Shown here piece after piece: positions 33,214 to 44,625 of a stretch of 50,760 nucleotides of DNA. Position 1 is the stretch's first letter; every line of letters begins with the position of its first letter. Position numbers and translations under genes: made by a program. Source of the stretch: Planctomycetota bacterium (GTDB lineage: Bacteria; Planctomycetota; Planctomycetia; Pirellulales; UBA1268). The stretch lies in contig VGZO01000032.1 in NCBI GenBank assembly GCA_016872555.1, positions 1 through 50,760 on the forward strand. The letters run 5' to 3'. The notes beneath the pieces were generated by a model. The model was not told where the DNA came from. It saw only the letters and a list, made by a program, of their open reading frames with translations, and made no database searches.

Positions 33214-34800
33214 TCACTCCCATTCTATCGTTGCCGGTGGCTTGCTGGAAATGTCGTAGACCACGCGGTTGACGCCGCGCACCTCGTTGATGACGCGTGT
33301 CGAGATCCGGCCCAGCACTTCGTAGGGGAGATGGCTCCAATCGGCGGTCATGAAGTCTTCGGTGTCGACCGCCCGGACGGCGAGGACGTCGTCGTACGTC
33401 CGTGAGTCGCCCATCACGCCGACACTCTGCACCGGAAGGAGGACGGCGAATGCCTGCCCCACCCGGCGGGTGAGCCCCGCCCTGTCGAGCTCCTCGAGGA
33501 CGATCGTGTCGGCGGCCCGGAGCGTCTCCAGTCGGCTCGTGGTGACGGGGCCGATGCAACGGACGGCCAGCCCTGGCCCGGGGAACGGATGCCGCCACAC
33601 GAGCCGCTCCGGCAGGCCGAGCTCGATCCCCAGGCGCCGGACCTCGTCCTTGAACAGGTCGCGGAGCGGCTCGACGAGCTCGAACCTGAGGTCGGCGGGC
33701 AGCCCTCCGACGTTGTGGTGGAGCTTGATCGTCGCCGCAGGTCCGTCGGCGACGGCTCCGCTCTCGATCACGTCGGGGTACAGCGTTCCCTGGGCGAGGA
33801 ACCGGGCGCCCTCGATCCGTGCCGCCTCGGCATTGAAACACTCGATGAACGCCCGACCGATGCGGCGCCGCTTCTCCTGCGGTTCAGTGATGCCGGCGAG
33901 CGCCGTGAGGAACGTCTCTTCGGCGTGGACGACGTGGAGATCGGTGTGGAAATGGGTGGTGAACTCGTCGATCACGGCGGCTGCCTCGTTGGCACGAAGC
34001 AGGCCGTTGTCGACGAGGATGCATGACAGCCTGTCACCGATGGCCCGCGAGAGAAGCGCCGCGACGACTGCCGAATCGACCCCCCCCGAGAGACCGCAGA
34101 TCACCCGCTCGTCCCCGATCTGCTCGCGAAGCCGCGCGATCGTCGCCGTGGCGAAATCGCCGATCCGCCAGTGCCCACCACAGCCACAGATCGTGCGGAC
34201 GAAGTTTCGCAGGACCGTGGCGCCGGCCGGGGTGTGGGTGACCTCGGGATGGAACTGGAGGCCGTAGACCGGCAGCCGCGCGTGCCGCACGGCGGCCAAG
34301 CCACAGGTCGGGGTCCGCGCGAGGGGCACGAAGTCGGCCGCGATCTGCTCCACCTGGTCGCCGTGGCTCATCCAGACTTCGGCGTGCGGCGGAAACCCCG
34401 CGAACAACGGATCGTCGGCGACGAGCGTGCACTCGGTGCGCCCGTACTCCCGTGCCGCGGCGCGGCTCACCCTGCCGCCGAGGACGTCACAGGCCAACTG
34501 CATCCCGTAGCAGATTCCCAGGACCGGGATTCCGAGCGCGAACACGGCCGGGTCGCAGCGCGGTGCTCCCGCTTCGTAGACGCTCGCCGGGCCACCCGAG
34601 AGGACGATCCCGCGCGGCGCCAATTCTCGGAGCCGCGCGGCGGTGATGTCGTGGCGGACGATCTCGCAGTACACCTCCTGTTCGCGGATCCGACGGGCGA
34701 TCAGCTGGGCGTACTGGGAACCGAAATCGAGGACCAGCACCCGTTCGGCGCGGGCCGCGTGGGGAGCGGCGGACGCCGGCGGGGGAGCGGGGCGGGGCAT
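33214..34800 (-). CDS. guaA: GMP synthase (glutamine-hydrolysing)
   Basis: A 528-residue enzyme converting XMP, ATP and glutamine to GMP. The N-terminal class I amidotransferase domain (about 20-205) has [14 protein letters not shown], the nucleophile loop [11 protein letters not shown] and the catalytic FHPEVTHT. The ATP pyrophosphatase domain begins with [41 protein letters not shown] and [11 protein letters not shown], plus the C-terminal dimerisation segment [18 protein letters not shown], confirm the call. The 20 residues before the core are a proline/alanine-rich addition, so the true start could be slightly later. A possible -10 element TACACT (34843-34838) lies 38 bases upstream. guaB is 7.6 kb away and not in the same operon. 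Confidence 0.97.
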   Translation of the reverse strand: MPRPAPPPASAAPHAARAERVLVLDFGSQYAQLIARRIREQEVYCEIVRHDITAARLRELAPRGIVLSGGPASVYEAGAPRCDPAVFALGIPVLGICYGMQLACDVLGGRVSRAAAREYGRTECTLVADDPLFAGFPPHAEVWMSHGDQVEQIAADFVPLARTPTCGLAAVRHARLPVYGLQFHPEVTHTPAGATVLRNFVRTICGCGGHWRIGDFATATIARLREQIGDERVICGLSGGVDSAVVAALLSRAIGDRLSCILVDNGLLRANEAAAVIDEFTTHFHTDLHVVHAEETFLTALAGITEPQEKRRRIGRAFIECFNAEAARIEGARFLAQGTLYPDVIESGAVADGPAATIKLHHNVGGLPADLRFELVEPLRDLFKDEVRRLGIELGLPERLVWRHPFPGPGLAVRCIGPVTTSRLETLRAADTIVLEELDRAGLTRRVGQAFAVLLPVQSVGVMGDSRTYDDVLAVRAVDTEDFMTADWSHLPYEVLGRISTRVINEVRGVNRVVYDISSKPPATIEWE

Positions 34801-34837
34801 GGGTGGAGCGGCCCGGGACCGAGAGGGAAAACCTCGG

Positions 34838-34843
34838 AGTGTA
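34838..34843 (-). promoter_or_regulatory. Possible -10 element of guaA
   Basis: TACACT on the minus strand, 38 bases before the ATG. No good -35 box is seen at the standard distance. Confidence 0.3.
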
Positions 34844-34900
34844 GCCGATCCGAACGCCGCGGCGCCATCGCCCCGCTCCCCGAGCGGAGCCGGGGGCGGC

Positions 34901-34906
34901 TATAGT
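34901..34906 (+). promoter_or_regulatory. Possible -10 element of surE
   Basis: TATAGT matches 5 of 6 consensus bases and is followed 52 bases later by the surE ATG. The upstream sequence is very GC-rich and shows no -35 box, so another sigma factor or an activator may be involved. Confidence 0.35.
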
Positions 34907-34958
34907 GATCGCTCGCGCCCCACCCCCGCTGATCCGCGGTCGCCGACCGCGCGCGACG

Positions 34959-35747
34959 ATGCTCATCCTTCTCACCAACGACGACGGGATCTTCGCCCCC
35001 GGGTTGGCGGCGCTCGAACGGGCGCTGCCCCGCCTCGGGGATGTCCGCGTCGCGGCGCCATCGACCGAGCAGAGTGGCGTCGGGCACGCGATCACCTTCC
35101 TCACGCCGCTGACGGCCAAGGAGGTGTTCGACGGGAGCCGCAGCCGGGGCTGGGCGGTGGACGGAAGTCCGGCGGACGCCGTGAAACTCGCGATCGGACA
35201 GTTCCTCCCCCGGCGGCCCGATCTCGTCGTCAGCGGCATCAACGGCGGGCTCAACGCCGGCATCAACGTCCTCTATTCGGGGACCGTGGCGGCCGCCATC
35301 GAAGGGGCGTTTTTCGGCGTCACCAGCATCGCCGTGTCGCTGGAATATGACGAGCAAGCCGATTTCGACCGGGCCGCCGAGATTGCGATCGACGTGATCC
35401 GCGCACTGCTCGCCCGGAAGCCGGCGGCGGGGAGCCTGTTCAACCTCAACATCCCGACGCGGGCACTGACCGGCACGCCGGCGCTGCGGGTGGTGCCGAT
35501 GGGGACGTCGCGCTACGGCGAAGCCTTCGAGCGCCGTCTCGATCCCCGTGGGCGCCCCTACTACTGGGCGACCAACGACCCGCCCCCCCCGCCGTCGCCG
35601 GGGGAGTCGGACGTCACCGCGCTGGCAGCCGGCATGGTGACGCTCACACCCCTCGACTACGACCTCACCCACCGCGCTTCGATCGGCCCTTTGGCCTCCG
35701 GCGCGTGGCCGATCGACCCGCCGACGGCGTCACGCCCCGGGGCGTGA
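34959..35747 (+). CDS. surE: 5'/3'-nucleotidase SurE
   Basis: A 262-residue metal-dependent phosphatase acting on nucleoside monophosphates and short polyphosphate. LLTNDDGIFAPGL places the metal-binding DD pair at about residues 8-9; APSTEQSGVGHAIT and VVSGINGGLNAGINVLYSGTVAAA are signature segments. The ATG at 34959 puts the metal motif at its usual distance from the N-terminus. The last 30 residues are proline-rich and variable. The 3' end overlaps the convergent Ser/Thr kinase gene by 18 bases. Confidence 0.95.
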   Translation: MLILLTNDDGIFAPGLAALERALPRLGDVRVAAPSTEQSGVGHAITFLTPLTAKEVFDGSRSRGWAVDGSPADAVKLAIGQFLPRRPDLVVSGINGGLNAGINVLYSGTVAAAIEGAFFGVTSIAVSLEYDEQADFDRAAEIAIDVIRALLARKPAAGSLFNLNIPTRALTGTPALRVVPMGTSRYGEAFERRLDPRGRPYYWATNDPPPPPSPGESDVTALAAGMVTLTPLDYDLTHRASIGPLASGAWPIDPPTASRPGA

Positions 35748-37709
35748 TGTGGCCTTCAGTCCCGCCGCGTCCGGCGGAGCTTTCGGCTTGGACTCGGGCG
35801 GGTTGGTGTCGGTCTTGGACTCCGGCTTTCCTCCGGGCTTGGCCCCTGCCGGGGAGGCCGGTTTGGGCTCCGGTCGCCCCTCCTGTTTCAGATCGCGCTT
35901 CGCGTCCGGCTTGCCACCCGGGGGACCGGAGGGAGCTGCCGGAGCGCTTCCCTTCGGAGGCTGGACCGGCTTGGGTTTCTCGCGGCTCTCCTCCAACACC
36001 CGATCGATCGCTCCCTTCGCCTCGCGGTCGCCGGATGCGCCGCCGGCAGCCTTCGGCTTGGCGCGTTGGGCGGAGAGATTCTTCGCCAGCAACACCCCGG
36101 CGATCGCGAGCCCGACTCCGACCAGCAGCCAGAAGAGCAACGGGAGACCGGCGACCGTCCTCTCCGCCAACGGGACGACCGGCTCGGCACGCGCCGCCGA
36201 GTCCCTCCCCGGGCTCGACGAGCCACTGCCCGCCGCCGGACCCGCGCTCTCGCGGGCTCCCGACCCCTTGCCGCCGGCGGCTCGCGACGACGCAGCCGAT
36301 CCCGACGGCCCGCCCGACTTGCGTGGCGTCGTGACGTCGATCTGCGGCAGGCCGCTCGAGTCGACGCCTCCATGACCGGCGGACGACAAAGACAGCCCCG
36401 AGAGGAGGATCTGCGATTCGTCGCCGGCCTGCGTCGCGGCACCGCGGTCGGGCCCGTGCGCCGTCGCCGACGCCGGTACCGTGTCACGACCGCCGGGGCG
36501 GACGGCGCTCCCCTGGTCGACGTCCCGGTCTTCGCGGGGACCGCTTTCGGAAGGGGTGCGGACGGTGGCCGCGGCGGCCGGCCGCCGGGGGGCGGCGGGG
36601 CTCTCGACCGAGCGGACCGGATCACCGCCGCGCCGCGGCGCCGCGCGCCGGGGCGGTTCGGACCGTGCCCGGGGCACGCTGCCCCCCGACAGCCAGTTTC
36701 CCAGGGCGTCGGCCACTTCCTGTGCCGTCTGCTGCCGGGCCTCGGGATGTTTCTCCATCATCCGGAAGTACAGCTCGACGATCGCGGTCGGGACGTCGGG
36801 CCGTTGGTCGAGGAGATTGGGTGCGGGCTGGTTCATGTGGGCCCGGATCCGTTCCGCGAGCGACCCGGCCGCGAACGGCGCCTTGCCGACGAGCAGGTAG
36901 TAGAGCGTGCACCCCAGGGCGTAGATGTCGCTGCGCCGATCGGCGAGATGACTGTCGCGCGCCTGTTCGGGTGCGAGGTAGTCGGCCGTGCCGAGGACCT
37001 TCTCGTCGTGTTCCCTCGTCAACGACGAGCGATCTTCGTCGCGGGCCAACGCCAGTCCGAGGTCGAGGATCTTGAGCGTGCCCCGTTTGTCGAGCATCAG
37101 GTTGGCAGGTTTGACGTCGCGATGGATCAGCCCTTCCTCGTGGGCGTATTGCAGCCCGAGGGCGGCCTGGCGGACGAGATCGACCGCCTCGCGGACCTCG
37201 AGCGGTCCCTCGCGCTTGACCTTGGCGTAGAGATCGACCCCTTCGATGTACTCCATGACGATGAAATGGGTCGAACCGTAGCTGTCGAGATCGAAGGCCC
37301 GGCAGATGTTGGGATGGTTGAGCCGCGCCGAGGCCTGCGCCTCACGCTCGAACCGGGCCAGGTACGAGCTCTGGTCGACGCGGTCGCTGGGCAGCACCTT
37401 GATCGCCACCTTGTGGTGGAGCGTCGAGTGCTCGGCGAGGTAGACATTGCTCATCCCGCCGGCGCCGAGGTGGCGGAGCAGCCGGTACTTGCCGAGGATG
37501 AACCCCTTGTGCTTGCCGCGGCGGAGTTGCTCCAGCTGCCAGGATGTGAGCAGCCCCCCCTCGACAAGCGCCGTCACGAGGGCGTCGGGGATCGGCCCCG
37601 ACGAGCCGCGCCACGGCTCGAGAAACCGCTGGAGCCGCTGCTCCTCCACCAGACCGCTGGCCCGCACGAGGCGGAGGAGGTGGTCGATCGTCTGCGGCGG
37701 CTCGGGCAT
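35730..37709 (-). CDS. Membrane-anchored Ser/Thr protein kinase
   Basis: A 659-residue Hanks-type kinase. A short helical region (1-70) with PDALVTALVEGGLLTSWQLE is common in planctomycete kinases. The kinase domain (about 75-335) has LGAGGMSNVYLAEH, catalytic lysine near 104 in VAIKVLP, HRDVKPANLML, the DLG form (ILDLGLA) of the DFG motif, and GTADYLAPEQARDS. A low-complexity segment (about 350-520) rich in Pro, Ser and Arg leads to one membrane segment (LLFWLLVGVGLAIAGVLLA, about 530-550) and a Lys/Pro/Gly-rich C-terminal tail with no recognisable sensor such as PASTA. The tail (about 110 residues) would lie outside the membrane. The target is unknown. Confidence 0.92.
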   Translation of the reverse strand: MPEPPQTIDHLLRLVRASGLVEEQRLQRFLEPWRGSSGPIPDALVTALVEGGLLTSWQLEQLRRGKHKGFILGKYRLLRHLGAGGMSNVYLAEHSTLHHKVAIKVLPSDRVDQSSYLARFEREAQASARLNHPNICRAFDLDSYGSTHFIVMEYIEGVDLYAKVKREGPLEVREAVDLVRQAALGLQYAHEEGLIHRDVKPANLMLDKRGTLKILDLGLALARDEDRSSLTREHDEKVLGTADYLAPEQARDSHLADRRSDIYALGCTLYYLLVGKAPFAAGSLAERIRAHMNQPAPNLLDQRPDVPTAIVELYFRMMEKHPEARQQTAQEVADALGNWLSGGSVPRARSEPPRRAAPRRGGDPVRSVESPAAPRRPAAAATVRTPSESGPREDRDVDQGSAVRPGGRDTVPASATAHGPDRGAATQAGDESQILLSGLSLSSAGHGGVDSSGLPQIDVTTPRKSGGPSGSAASSRAAGGKGSGARESAGPAAGSGSSSPGRDSAARAEPVVPLAERTVAGLPLLFWLLVGVGLAIAGVLLAKNLSAQRAKPKAAGGASGDREAKGAIDRVLEESREKPKPVQPPKGSAPAAPSGPPGGKPDAKRDLKQEGRPEPKPASPAGAKPGGKPESKTDTNPPESKPKAPPDAAGLKATSRPGA

Positions 37710-37790
37710 GCGGCGGATCCGGCGCTCTGCTCCCCACCGCGGGCGGCACACCGCCCCGGCGCTTCCGTGGTACGGTGGAGAGGGACTGCG

Positions 37791-38021
37791 ATGAGCATTG
37801 TGCTGTATTCACGACGTGGCTGCCACTTGTGCCGGGAGGCGGCCGACCTGCTGGACGCGCTCGCCGTCCCCTTCACGACCGTCGACATCGACGGCCACGG
37901 CGACTTGGTGGCCGCCTTCTGCACGCGGGTGCCGGTGATCGAGGTCGACGGCCGGATCGTCGCCGAAGGCCGGATCGATCCCGGCCTGGTGGCACGGTCG
38001 TTGGCACCGTCGTCGCGGTGA
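37791..38021 (+). CDS. Glutaredoxin-like small protein
   Basis: A 76-residue thioredoxin-fold protein with the redox motif CHLC at residues 11-14 in YSRRGCHLCREAADLL, cis-proline in TRVPVIEVDGRIVAEGRI and no further domain. It most resembles the DUF836/glutaredoxin-related group. The sequence does not say whether it uses glutathione, which planctomycetes usually lack. GGAGAGGG lies about 6 to 13 bases before the ATG. It is divergent from the Ser/Thr kinase gene (81-base gap). Confidence 0.83.
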   Translation: MSIVLYSRRGCHLCREAADLLDALAVPFTTVDIDGHGDLVAAFCTRVPVIEVDGRIVAEGRIDPGLVARSLAPSSR

Positions 38022-38038
38022 CCGGCTCGGCCCCCTGC

Positions 38039-38088
38039 TGCCGGTGGGCCGGGCCCACGATACTGCCGGTGGGCCCCGCCCACGATAC
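38039..38088. repeat. Tandem pair of 25-base palindromic repeats
   Basis: Two copies (38039-38063 and 38064-38088) differ at only two positions. Each begins TGCCGGTGGGCC and ends GCCCACGATAC. The core of copy 1, GTGGGCCGGGCCCAC, is a perfect 7-bp inverted repeat around one base; copy 2 has a 6-bp inverted repeat around three. They occupy nearly all of the gap between the convergent glutaredoxin and HAD genes. They look like REP-type elements and might act as a bidirectional terminator. Confidence 0.8.
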
Positions 38089-38089
38089 T

Positions 38090-38719
38090 TCAGAGCGACA
38101 GGGCGACGCCGCGGCGCATCAGGTCGTCGGCGAGCCGGTGTGCCGACTCGAACGGTTCGGCGTCCCAGCCGGCCGCCCTCGCGGCGGCGACGTTGGCCGG
38201 CATGTCGTCGGTGAAGAAGATCCCCTCCGGCTCGACGCCGGCCTGGATGGCGGCGGTCGCGTAAATCCCCGGCCGCGGCTTCATGCCCCCCACCTCGTGG
38301 CTGAGGACGAGACAGGCGAACGGTCCTGGCAACACGGCCCAGCGGCAGCCGAGCAGGTGGTGCCAGTGGGGCGCGCAGGTGTTGGAGAGGATGCCGATCG
38401 GGCACTGGGCGCGCTGGAGGGCGGCGATCACCGGCACCATCGCCGCATTGAGCGAGAACATGTCGCTGGCGGCGTGGGCCAGCGCCGCGGGGTCGGGGTC
38501 CGTGCCCGTCCGCCGCGCGAACTCGGCGACGTAGCCCGGCCAGTCGAGCGCGCCGCTCTCCAGCCGCTCCTGGAGGCCGTCGGCGACCGCTTCTTCGACG
38601 GTGGCCACCGTCGTTCCCGCGACCGCGGCCATCTGCCGGTGGGCGCGATCCCTGTCGAACAGGGCGATCACGTTGCCGAGGTCGAGGAACACGAACTGCG
38701 GACGGCGGAGATGGGGCAT
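38090..38719 (-). CDS. HAD-superfamily phosphatase
   Basis: A 209-residue haloacid dehalogenase-type hydrolase of the YihX-like subgroup. Motif I is VFLDLGNVI, where the first Asp is the nucleophile; note D-L-G in place of the usual D-x-D. Motif II is [11 protein letters not shown], motif III has the lysine in GMKPRPGIY, and motif IV is [14 protein letters not shown]. An alpha-helical cap is inserted after motif I. Substrates of such enzymes are small sugar phosphates or nucleotides. The ATG at 38719 is the only near start. It is divergent from ilvD with a gap of 104 bases. Confidence 0.88.
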   Translation of the reverse strand: MPHLRRPQFVFLDLGNVIALFDRDRAHRQMAAVAGTTVATVEEAVADGLQERLESGALDWPGYVAEFARRTGTDPDPAALAHAASDMFSLNAAMVPVIAALQRAQCPIGILSNTCAPHWHHLLGCRWAVLPGPFACLVLSHEVGGMKPRPGIYATAAIQAGVEPEGIFFTDDMPANVAAARAAGWDAEPFESAHRLADDLMRRGVALSL

Positions 38720-38743
38720 GGCGAGTGGCGTGGGTGAGGGTGC

Positions 38744-38772
38744 TTTCCGGCGGTGGGGCCAGAGACTATTCT
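38744..38772 (+). promoter_or_regulatory. Possible ilvD promoter
   Basis: TTTCCG (38744-38749) and TATTCT (38767-38772) at 17-base spacing, 52 bases before the ilvD ATG. The -35 match is weak. Confidence 0.3.
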
Positions 38773-38823
38773 GCTGCCGCCGCGGCTGGAAAGGCCGGGC
38801 GTCTTCCCTCCCCGGGGCCCGGC

Positions 38824-40506
<1,683 letters not shown>

Positions 40507-40536
40507 GAGGCCTGCGGTCGGGTGAGCCGGAGGCGC

Positions 40537-41469
40537 TCAGCGCGGCACCGGCAGCGTCTCGATCGGCACCGGCGGTCCGGGGGCGATCGTCGCGCCCGGC
40601 GGCAGCTGCTCGGGAGCGATCGGCGCGCCGAACACGGGCGGCGGCAGTGGAGCCGCCGTAGCAGGTGCCGGGCCCGGCAGCGGCCCCGGCCCGAGCGTCA
40701 CGCCCGGCGGCGGGACGACGGCGGGACCGGCCGACACCGGCACGCCGAGCCGGCCGACGACGCGCGCGAGCAAGCGCTGCTCGAGGAGCGGATCACGGCC
40801 GATCGGGATCCAGCCGATCGCGGCGGTCGGATTGGCGACGGGGCGCGGCTGGTCGCCGACCTGCTGGCCGAGGGTCGGAAGCGGCGTCCCGTAGCGGTAC
40901 AGCGACGAATCGTTGCGGAAGCTGGCACCACCGGCCGTCGCGCGCATCGGCCGCGGCAGGTTCTCGAGCTCCTTGAGGACGACCACCTCGAGCCGCCAGC
41001 CTGCCGGATCGGGGATCATCCGCACCGTGGCCGCGCGGCGGATCGACTGCAGCGTGCTCTCGAGGCGCTCGCGAAACCCGATCGAGTCACCCCGCCATGG
41101 CTCGAGAAGCGTGGCACCGGTCTGGGGGTAGGTGTCGATCCGTCCCTCGGTCGGGATCCCGTCGGTGAACACCGCGCGCTGCTCGGCCTGGACCTTGAAA
41201 TAGTCGTCGACGATGTCGACGAGGTTTCCCCACACCAGCTCGGCGTCGAGCGGGGGGATGACCACGGAGTTGCCGGGCTGGGCCGGGAGACCGATCGGCG
41301 GTAGCGGGCCGGAGGCGACGGGGCCCGTGGGGGCGATCACGGTACCCGGGGGAAGCGGGGCGCGCGGGTCGAACGGCACCCCCGGCGGAGGAAGCGGCTC
41401 GCCGTCGAGGCCGCGCGGCAGGGCCACCGAGAGGGCGAGAAGCACCGCGATCGTCGCCGTCCGTGGCAT
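40537..41469 (-). CDS. Secreted proline-rich protein of unknown function
   Basis: A 310-residue protein. MPRTATIAVLLALSVALPRGLDG looks like a signal peptide with cleavage near residue 20-24. Proline/glycine-rich stretches flank a central conserved-looking part (about 75-205) with VWGNLVDIVDDYFKVQAEQR, GRIDTYPQTGATLLEPWRGD and RLEVVVLKELENLPRP. That part resembles secreted proteins that recur in planctomycete genomes, but I cannot assign a fold or function. The C-terminus (about 240-310) is nearly all Pro, Ala and Gly and is probably disordered. It probably resides in the periplasm or cell wall. Confidence 0.7.
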   Translation of the reverse strand: MPRTATIAVLLALSVALPRGLDGEPLPPPGVPFDPRAPLPPGTVIAPTGPVASGPLPPIGLPAQPGNSVVIPPLDAELVWGNLVDIVDDYFKVQAEQRAVFTDGIPTEGRIDTYPQTGATLLEPWRGDSIGFRERLESTLQSIRRAATVRMIPDPAGWRLEVVVLKELENLPRPMRATAGGASFRNDSSLYRYGTPLPTLGQQVGDQPRPVANPTAAIGWIPIGRDPLLEQRLLARVVGRLGVPVSAGPAVVPPPGVTLGPGPLPGPAPATAAPLPPPVFGAPIAPEQLPPGATIAPGPPVPIETLPVPR

Positions 41470-41561
41470 CCACCCCTCCGTTCGCGACCGGATCGGGTCC
41501 GGGGGGCGGAAGGGTCGCGGAAAGGGGTCGGTGGCTCAAGGCCAGTTGGCCCGGAGCCCCC

Positions 41562-42206
41562 TCACTCCGCGGCCAGTCGGGCCGCGAGCTCCTCGAAACG
41601 GCGGGCGAAGCGGCCGTGGGAGGCGTGGACGTGCTCCGCTTGGAACACGAACCGCAGCGTCTCGTCGGCGGGCACCCGACGGTCGCGGAGCACCTGCTCG
41701 AACGCCGTCGTGTCCGGGGCGTAGACGACGAGAAGCTTGTGGGCGTCGAACTGAACCTCGAGGGGGTGCTCGGGGTGCATCACGGCGATGCCGGTGCACC
41801 CGTCGTCGAGGAGGACGTCGTCGTACTCCCAGAGCACGCTTTCGAGCACCGTCCGCTCGATCCCGTGGCGGACGAGGTCGACGTGGCCGCTCCGCGGCCG
41901 GTCGTGCGACGTCTCGAGGATGACGTCGCACTCGCCACCGATCGGCTCGAGAAGGTCGAGGAACGTGTCGAACAGCGCTTCGCTCGAGACCGACGCCACG
42001 AGGGCCTGCAACTGCCCGCCACGGGGATCGACGTAGCGGTCGTGACGGTAGCCGGCGCGCGGCACGACCTCCAGCGGCCAGCCGGGCCGGATCGCGTCGG
42101 TGAGGGTGAACCGACCGTAACGGCGACGGGCGAGGTGCGCCTCGAGCGCCGCCGACCCGGTGTCGGGGGCAAGGCCGGCAGGAAGGAGGGGCGACGGCAG
42201 GGGCAT
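41562..42206 (-). CDS. Protein of unknown function
   Basis: A 214-residue soluble protein I do not recognise. It has mixed alpha/beta character, with [20 protein letters not shown] near the start, [29 protein letters not shown] in the middle and [24 protein letters not shown] later, and a helical, charged C-terminus. No signal peptide or membrane segment is evident and no catalytic motif stands out. The base composition and codon use match its neighbours, so the reading frame is probably real. The gene lies between a secreted protein and guaB. ATG 42206 is chosen because the upstream frame is not conserved-looking. Confidence 0.65.
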   Translation of the reverse strand: MPLPSPLLPAGLAPDTGSAALEAHLARRRYGRFTLTDAIRPGWPLEVVPRAGYRHDRYVDPRGGQLQALVASVSSEALFDTFLDLLEPIGGECDVILETSHDRPRSGHVDLVRHGIERTVLESVLWEYDDVLLDDGCTGIAVMHPEHPLEVQFDAHKLLVVYAPDTTAFEQVLRDRRVPADETLRFVFQAEHVHASHGRFARRFEELAARLAAE

Positions 42207-42317
42207 GATCGGCTCCGGACGAGCGGGGCGGGCGGCGGTCGAGGACCGCCCGTGCATAACCCTAGGACACGCTCCGCGGCCATGCGCCGCGGATTCACCC
42301 GACCCCGCCGCCGCTCG

Positions 42318-42347
42318 TTGCCCCGCGCGGTGGCCGTGCCGCATAAT
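42318..42347 (+). promoter_or_regulatory. Probable guaB promoter
   Basis: TTGCCC (42318-42323) and CATAAT (42342-42347) with 18 bases between them. Transcription near 42354 leaves a leader of about 25 bases containing GGGAGG (42364-42369), a good ribosome-binding site. Confidence 0.5.
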
Positions 42348-42378
42348 CCGCGGTTTTCCCACCGGGAGGTTCGCCGTC

Positions 42379-43854
42379 ATGGAAGGCAAAATCGTCGCCA
42401 CCGGGATCACCTTCGACGACGTCCTCCTCGTTCCCCGCCATTCGGCGGTCGTGCCCGCCGAGGTGGACGTCTCCACCCACCTCACCCGTGGCATCCGCCT
42501 CACGATCCCGATCGTGAGCTCGCCGATGGACACGGTGACCGAGAGCGAGATGGCGATCGCCCTCGCCCAGGAAGGCGGCCTCGGGGTGATCCACAAGAAC
42601 CTCTCCGTCGAGCGGCAGGCGGAGGAGGTCGACAAGGTCAAGCGCAGTGCCAACGGGATCATCGTCGATCCCGTCACCCTCCCCCCCGAGGCGACCGTCG
42701 ACCGGGCCCGGGAGGTGATGGATCAGCACAACATTTCCGGCGTGCCGATCACCGTCGCGGGGCGGAAGCTCGTCGGGATCATCACGCGCCGCGACCTGCG
42801 CTTCCTCGAGCGGGGCGACACGCCGATCGCCGACATCATGACCCGGACCGGGCTGGTGACCGCGACCGGGGCGGTGTCGCTCGACGAGGCCGAGAAGATC
42901 CTGATGGCCAACAAGGTGGAAAAGCTGCTCCTCGTCGACGGCGGAGGGCTGCTCACCGGGCTGATCACGATCAAGGACATCGACATGATGAAGCGGTTCC
43001 CCAACGCCTGCAAGGACCGGCAGGGCCGGCTGCGGGTCGGGGCCGCGGTCGGCGTGTTCGACTTCGAGCGCGTCGAGAGCCTGATTTCCAAGGGGGTCGA
43101 CATGGTCGTCGTCGACAGCGCCCATGGCCATTCGACCAACGTCATCGAGACCGTCGCGGCGATCAAGAGACGCTGGGCAATCGAGGTCGTCGCCGGAAAC
43201 GTGGCAACCCGGGAAGGCTGTCGCGACCTGATCCAGGCCGGCGCCGATGGGGTCAAAGTCGGGATCGGTCCCGGGTCGATCTGTACCACGCGGATCATCT
43301 CCGGCGTCGGCGTTCCCCAGATCACGGCGGTCTGGGAAGCGGCGCAGGAGGGGGCCGCCGCCGGGGTTCCGGTGATCGCCGACGGAGGGATCCGCTACTC
43401 GGGAGACATCACCAAGGCGATCGCGGCCGGAGCCCACTGCTGCATGATCGGCGGGCTCTTGGCCGGTACCGCGGAAAGCCCGGGGCAGACCGTCCTCTTC
43501 CAGGGGCGGACCTTCAAGGCCTACCGCGGGATGGGGTCGCTCGGAGCGATGGTCCAGGGATCGAGCGAGCGCTACCGTCAGCGAGCCACCGGCCGCGGCC
43601 GCGACAAACTGGTGCCGGAGGGCGTCGAGGGACGCGTCCCCTTCAAGGGGCCGCTCAGCTCGTTCGTCTATCAGCTCGTGGGCGGGCTGCGAGCCGGCAT
43701 GGGGTATTGCGGCACGCGGAACATCGAAGAACTCCGGCGCGACGGGCGCTTCATCCAGGTCTCGGCGGCCGCCGTCCGCGAAAGCCATCCCCATGACATC
43801 GCGATCACGCAGGAAGCCCCGAATTACTCGGTGGAGCACAAGCAGGGGGACTGA
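42379..43854 (+). CDS. guaB: Inosine-5'-monophosphate dehydrogenase
   Basis: A 491-residue enzyme oxidising IMP to XMP with NAD. The N-terminus [17 protein letters not shown] is standard. Two CBS domains (about 95-205) are inserted in the barrel and can bind nucleotides. The catalytic loop [15 protein letters not shown] carries the nucleophilic cysteine, [20 protein letters not shown] binds the phosphate, and [10 protein letters not shown] and [18 protein letters not shown] follow. GGGAGG lies 10 to 15 bases upstream of the ATG. The next gene may begin inside its 3' end. Confidence 0.97.
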   Translation: MEGKIVATGITFDDVLLVPRHSAVVPAEVDVSTHLTRGIRLTIPIVSSPMDTVTESEMAIALAQEGGLGVIHKNLSVERQAEEVDKVKRSANGIIVDPVTLPPEATVDRAREVMDQHNISGVPITVAGRKLVGIITRRDLRFLERGDTPIADIMTRTGLVTATGAVSLDEAEKILMANKVEKLLLVDGGGLLTGLITIKDIDMMKRFPNACKDRQGRLRVGAAVGVFDFERVESLISKGVDMVVVDSAHGHSTNVIETVAAIKRRWAIEVVAGNVATREGCRDLIQAGADGVKVGIGPGSICTTRIISGVGVPQITAVWEAAQEGAAAGVPVIADGGIRYSGDITKAIAAGAHCCMIGGLLAGTAESPGQTVLFQGRTFKAYRGMGSLGAMVQGSSERYRQRATGRGRDKLVPEGVEGRVPFKGPLSSFVYQLVGGLRAGMGYCGTRNIEELRRDGRFIQVSAAAVRESHPHDIAITQEAPNYSVEHKQGD

Positions 43855-44596
43855 CGTCAGGGCGCTGGTCGTGGCCCTGGCAGCGGGCCTGCCCTCCCTG
43901 GCCGCCGCGGCACTGTTCGATTCCCCCGAGCCGGCGACCACGGCCCGGACGTCGGCCGACCGGGTGGCCCCGCGGGCCGACGGCACCGACACCCCGCGCG
44001 GGAGCGCGGCAGGCGCGACGGACGGCCGACGGACCGGTGCGCGGGCGGGGACCACCGAGCAGCCGCGCGACGCCAATCGCGACGCCAAGCAGGCCAAGCG
44101 CGACGCCAAGAAGGATCCCTGTGCCGAGGCCGACAAGGCCTGCGCCGAGGCCCTCGCCCTCGCCCACGACGACGACCTGGCGTCGATCGACCTCGACATC
44201 CGCGTGCGCGGGAAGGCGGGCAACGATTATCCGTGCGAGTGCCGGCTGGAGGGGCAATCGTTCGAGCCGCGTCGCTTCGCTTCGACGACGATGACCTGGA
44301 AGGCGACCGGCGTCTGCCACAAGCCGCTGTACTTCGAGGATTGGAACCTCGAACGCTACGGCCACAGCTACGGCTGCCTTGCCGATCCGTTCGTGTCAGC
44401 CGCCCACTTCTTCGTCACCCTCCCCGTCCTGCCCTACAAGGCGGGGGTCGAACTGCCGTGGGAATGCGTCTATCCGCTCGGCTACTACCGGCCGGGGAGC
44501 TGCGCCCCGTGGACCTGCCCGGCGCCGCCGATCAGCCCGCGCGGATTCGCCGTCCAGGCGGCGACGGTCACGGGGCTGGTGTTCCTGCTCCCCTGA
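43793..44596 (+). CDS. Cysteine-containing secreted protein of unknown function
   Basis: A protein of up to 267 residues. A hydrophobic stretch ([20 protein letters not shown]) looks like a signal peptide, but the start is unclear: ATG 43793 would overlap guaB by 62 bases and give a long, arginine-rich leader, while GTG 43871 would lack positive charges. A Lys/Asp/Ala-rich spacer with [18 protein letters not shown] leads to a C-terminal domain. That domain has [63 protein letters not shown] and a hydrophobic end. The conserved Cys, Tyr and Trp pattern recalls a family common in planctomycetes, of unknown function. Paired cysteines suggest disulfides and export. Confidence 0.7.
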   Translation: MTSRSRRKPRITRWSTSRGTDVRALVVALAAGLPSLAAAALFDSPEPATTARTSADRVAPRADGTDTPRGSAAGATDGRRTGARAGTTEQPRDANRDAKQAKRDAKKDPCAEADKACAEALALAHDDDLASIDLDIRVRGKAGNDYPCECRLEGQSFEPRRFASTTMTWKATGVCHKPLYFEDWNLERYGHSYGCLADPFVSAAHFFVTLPVLPYKAGVELPWECVYPLGYYRPGSCAPWTCPAPPISPRGFAVQAATVTGLVFLLP

Positions 44597-44625
44597 CCGG
44601 GCGTGGAACCGGACCCGGGGCCGTC

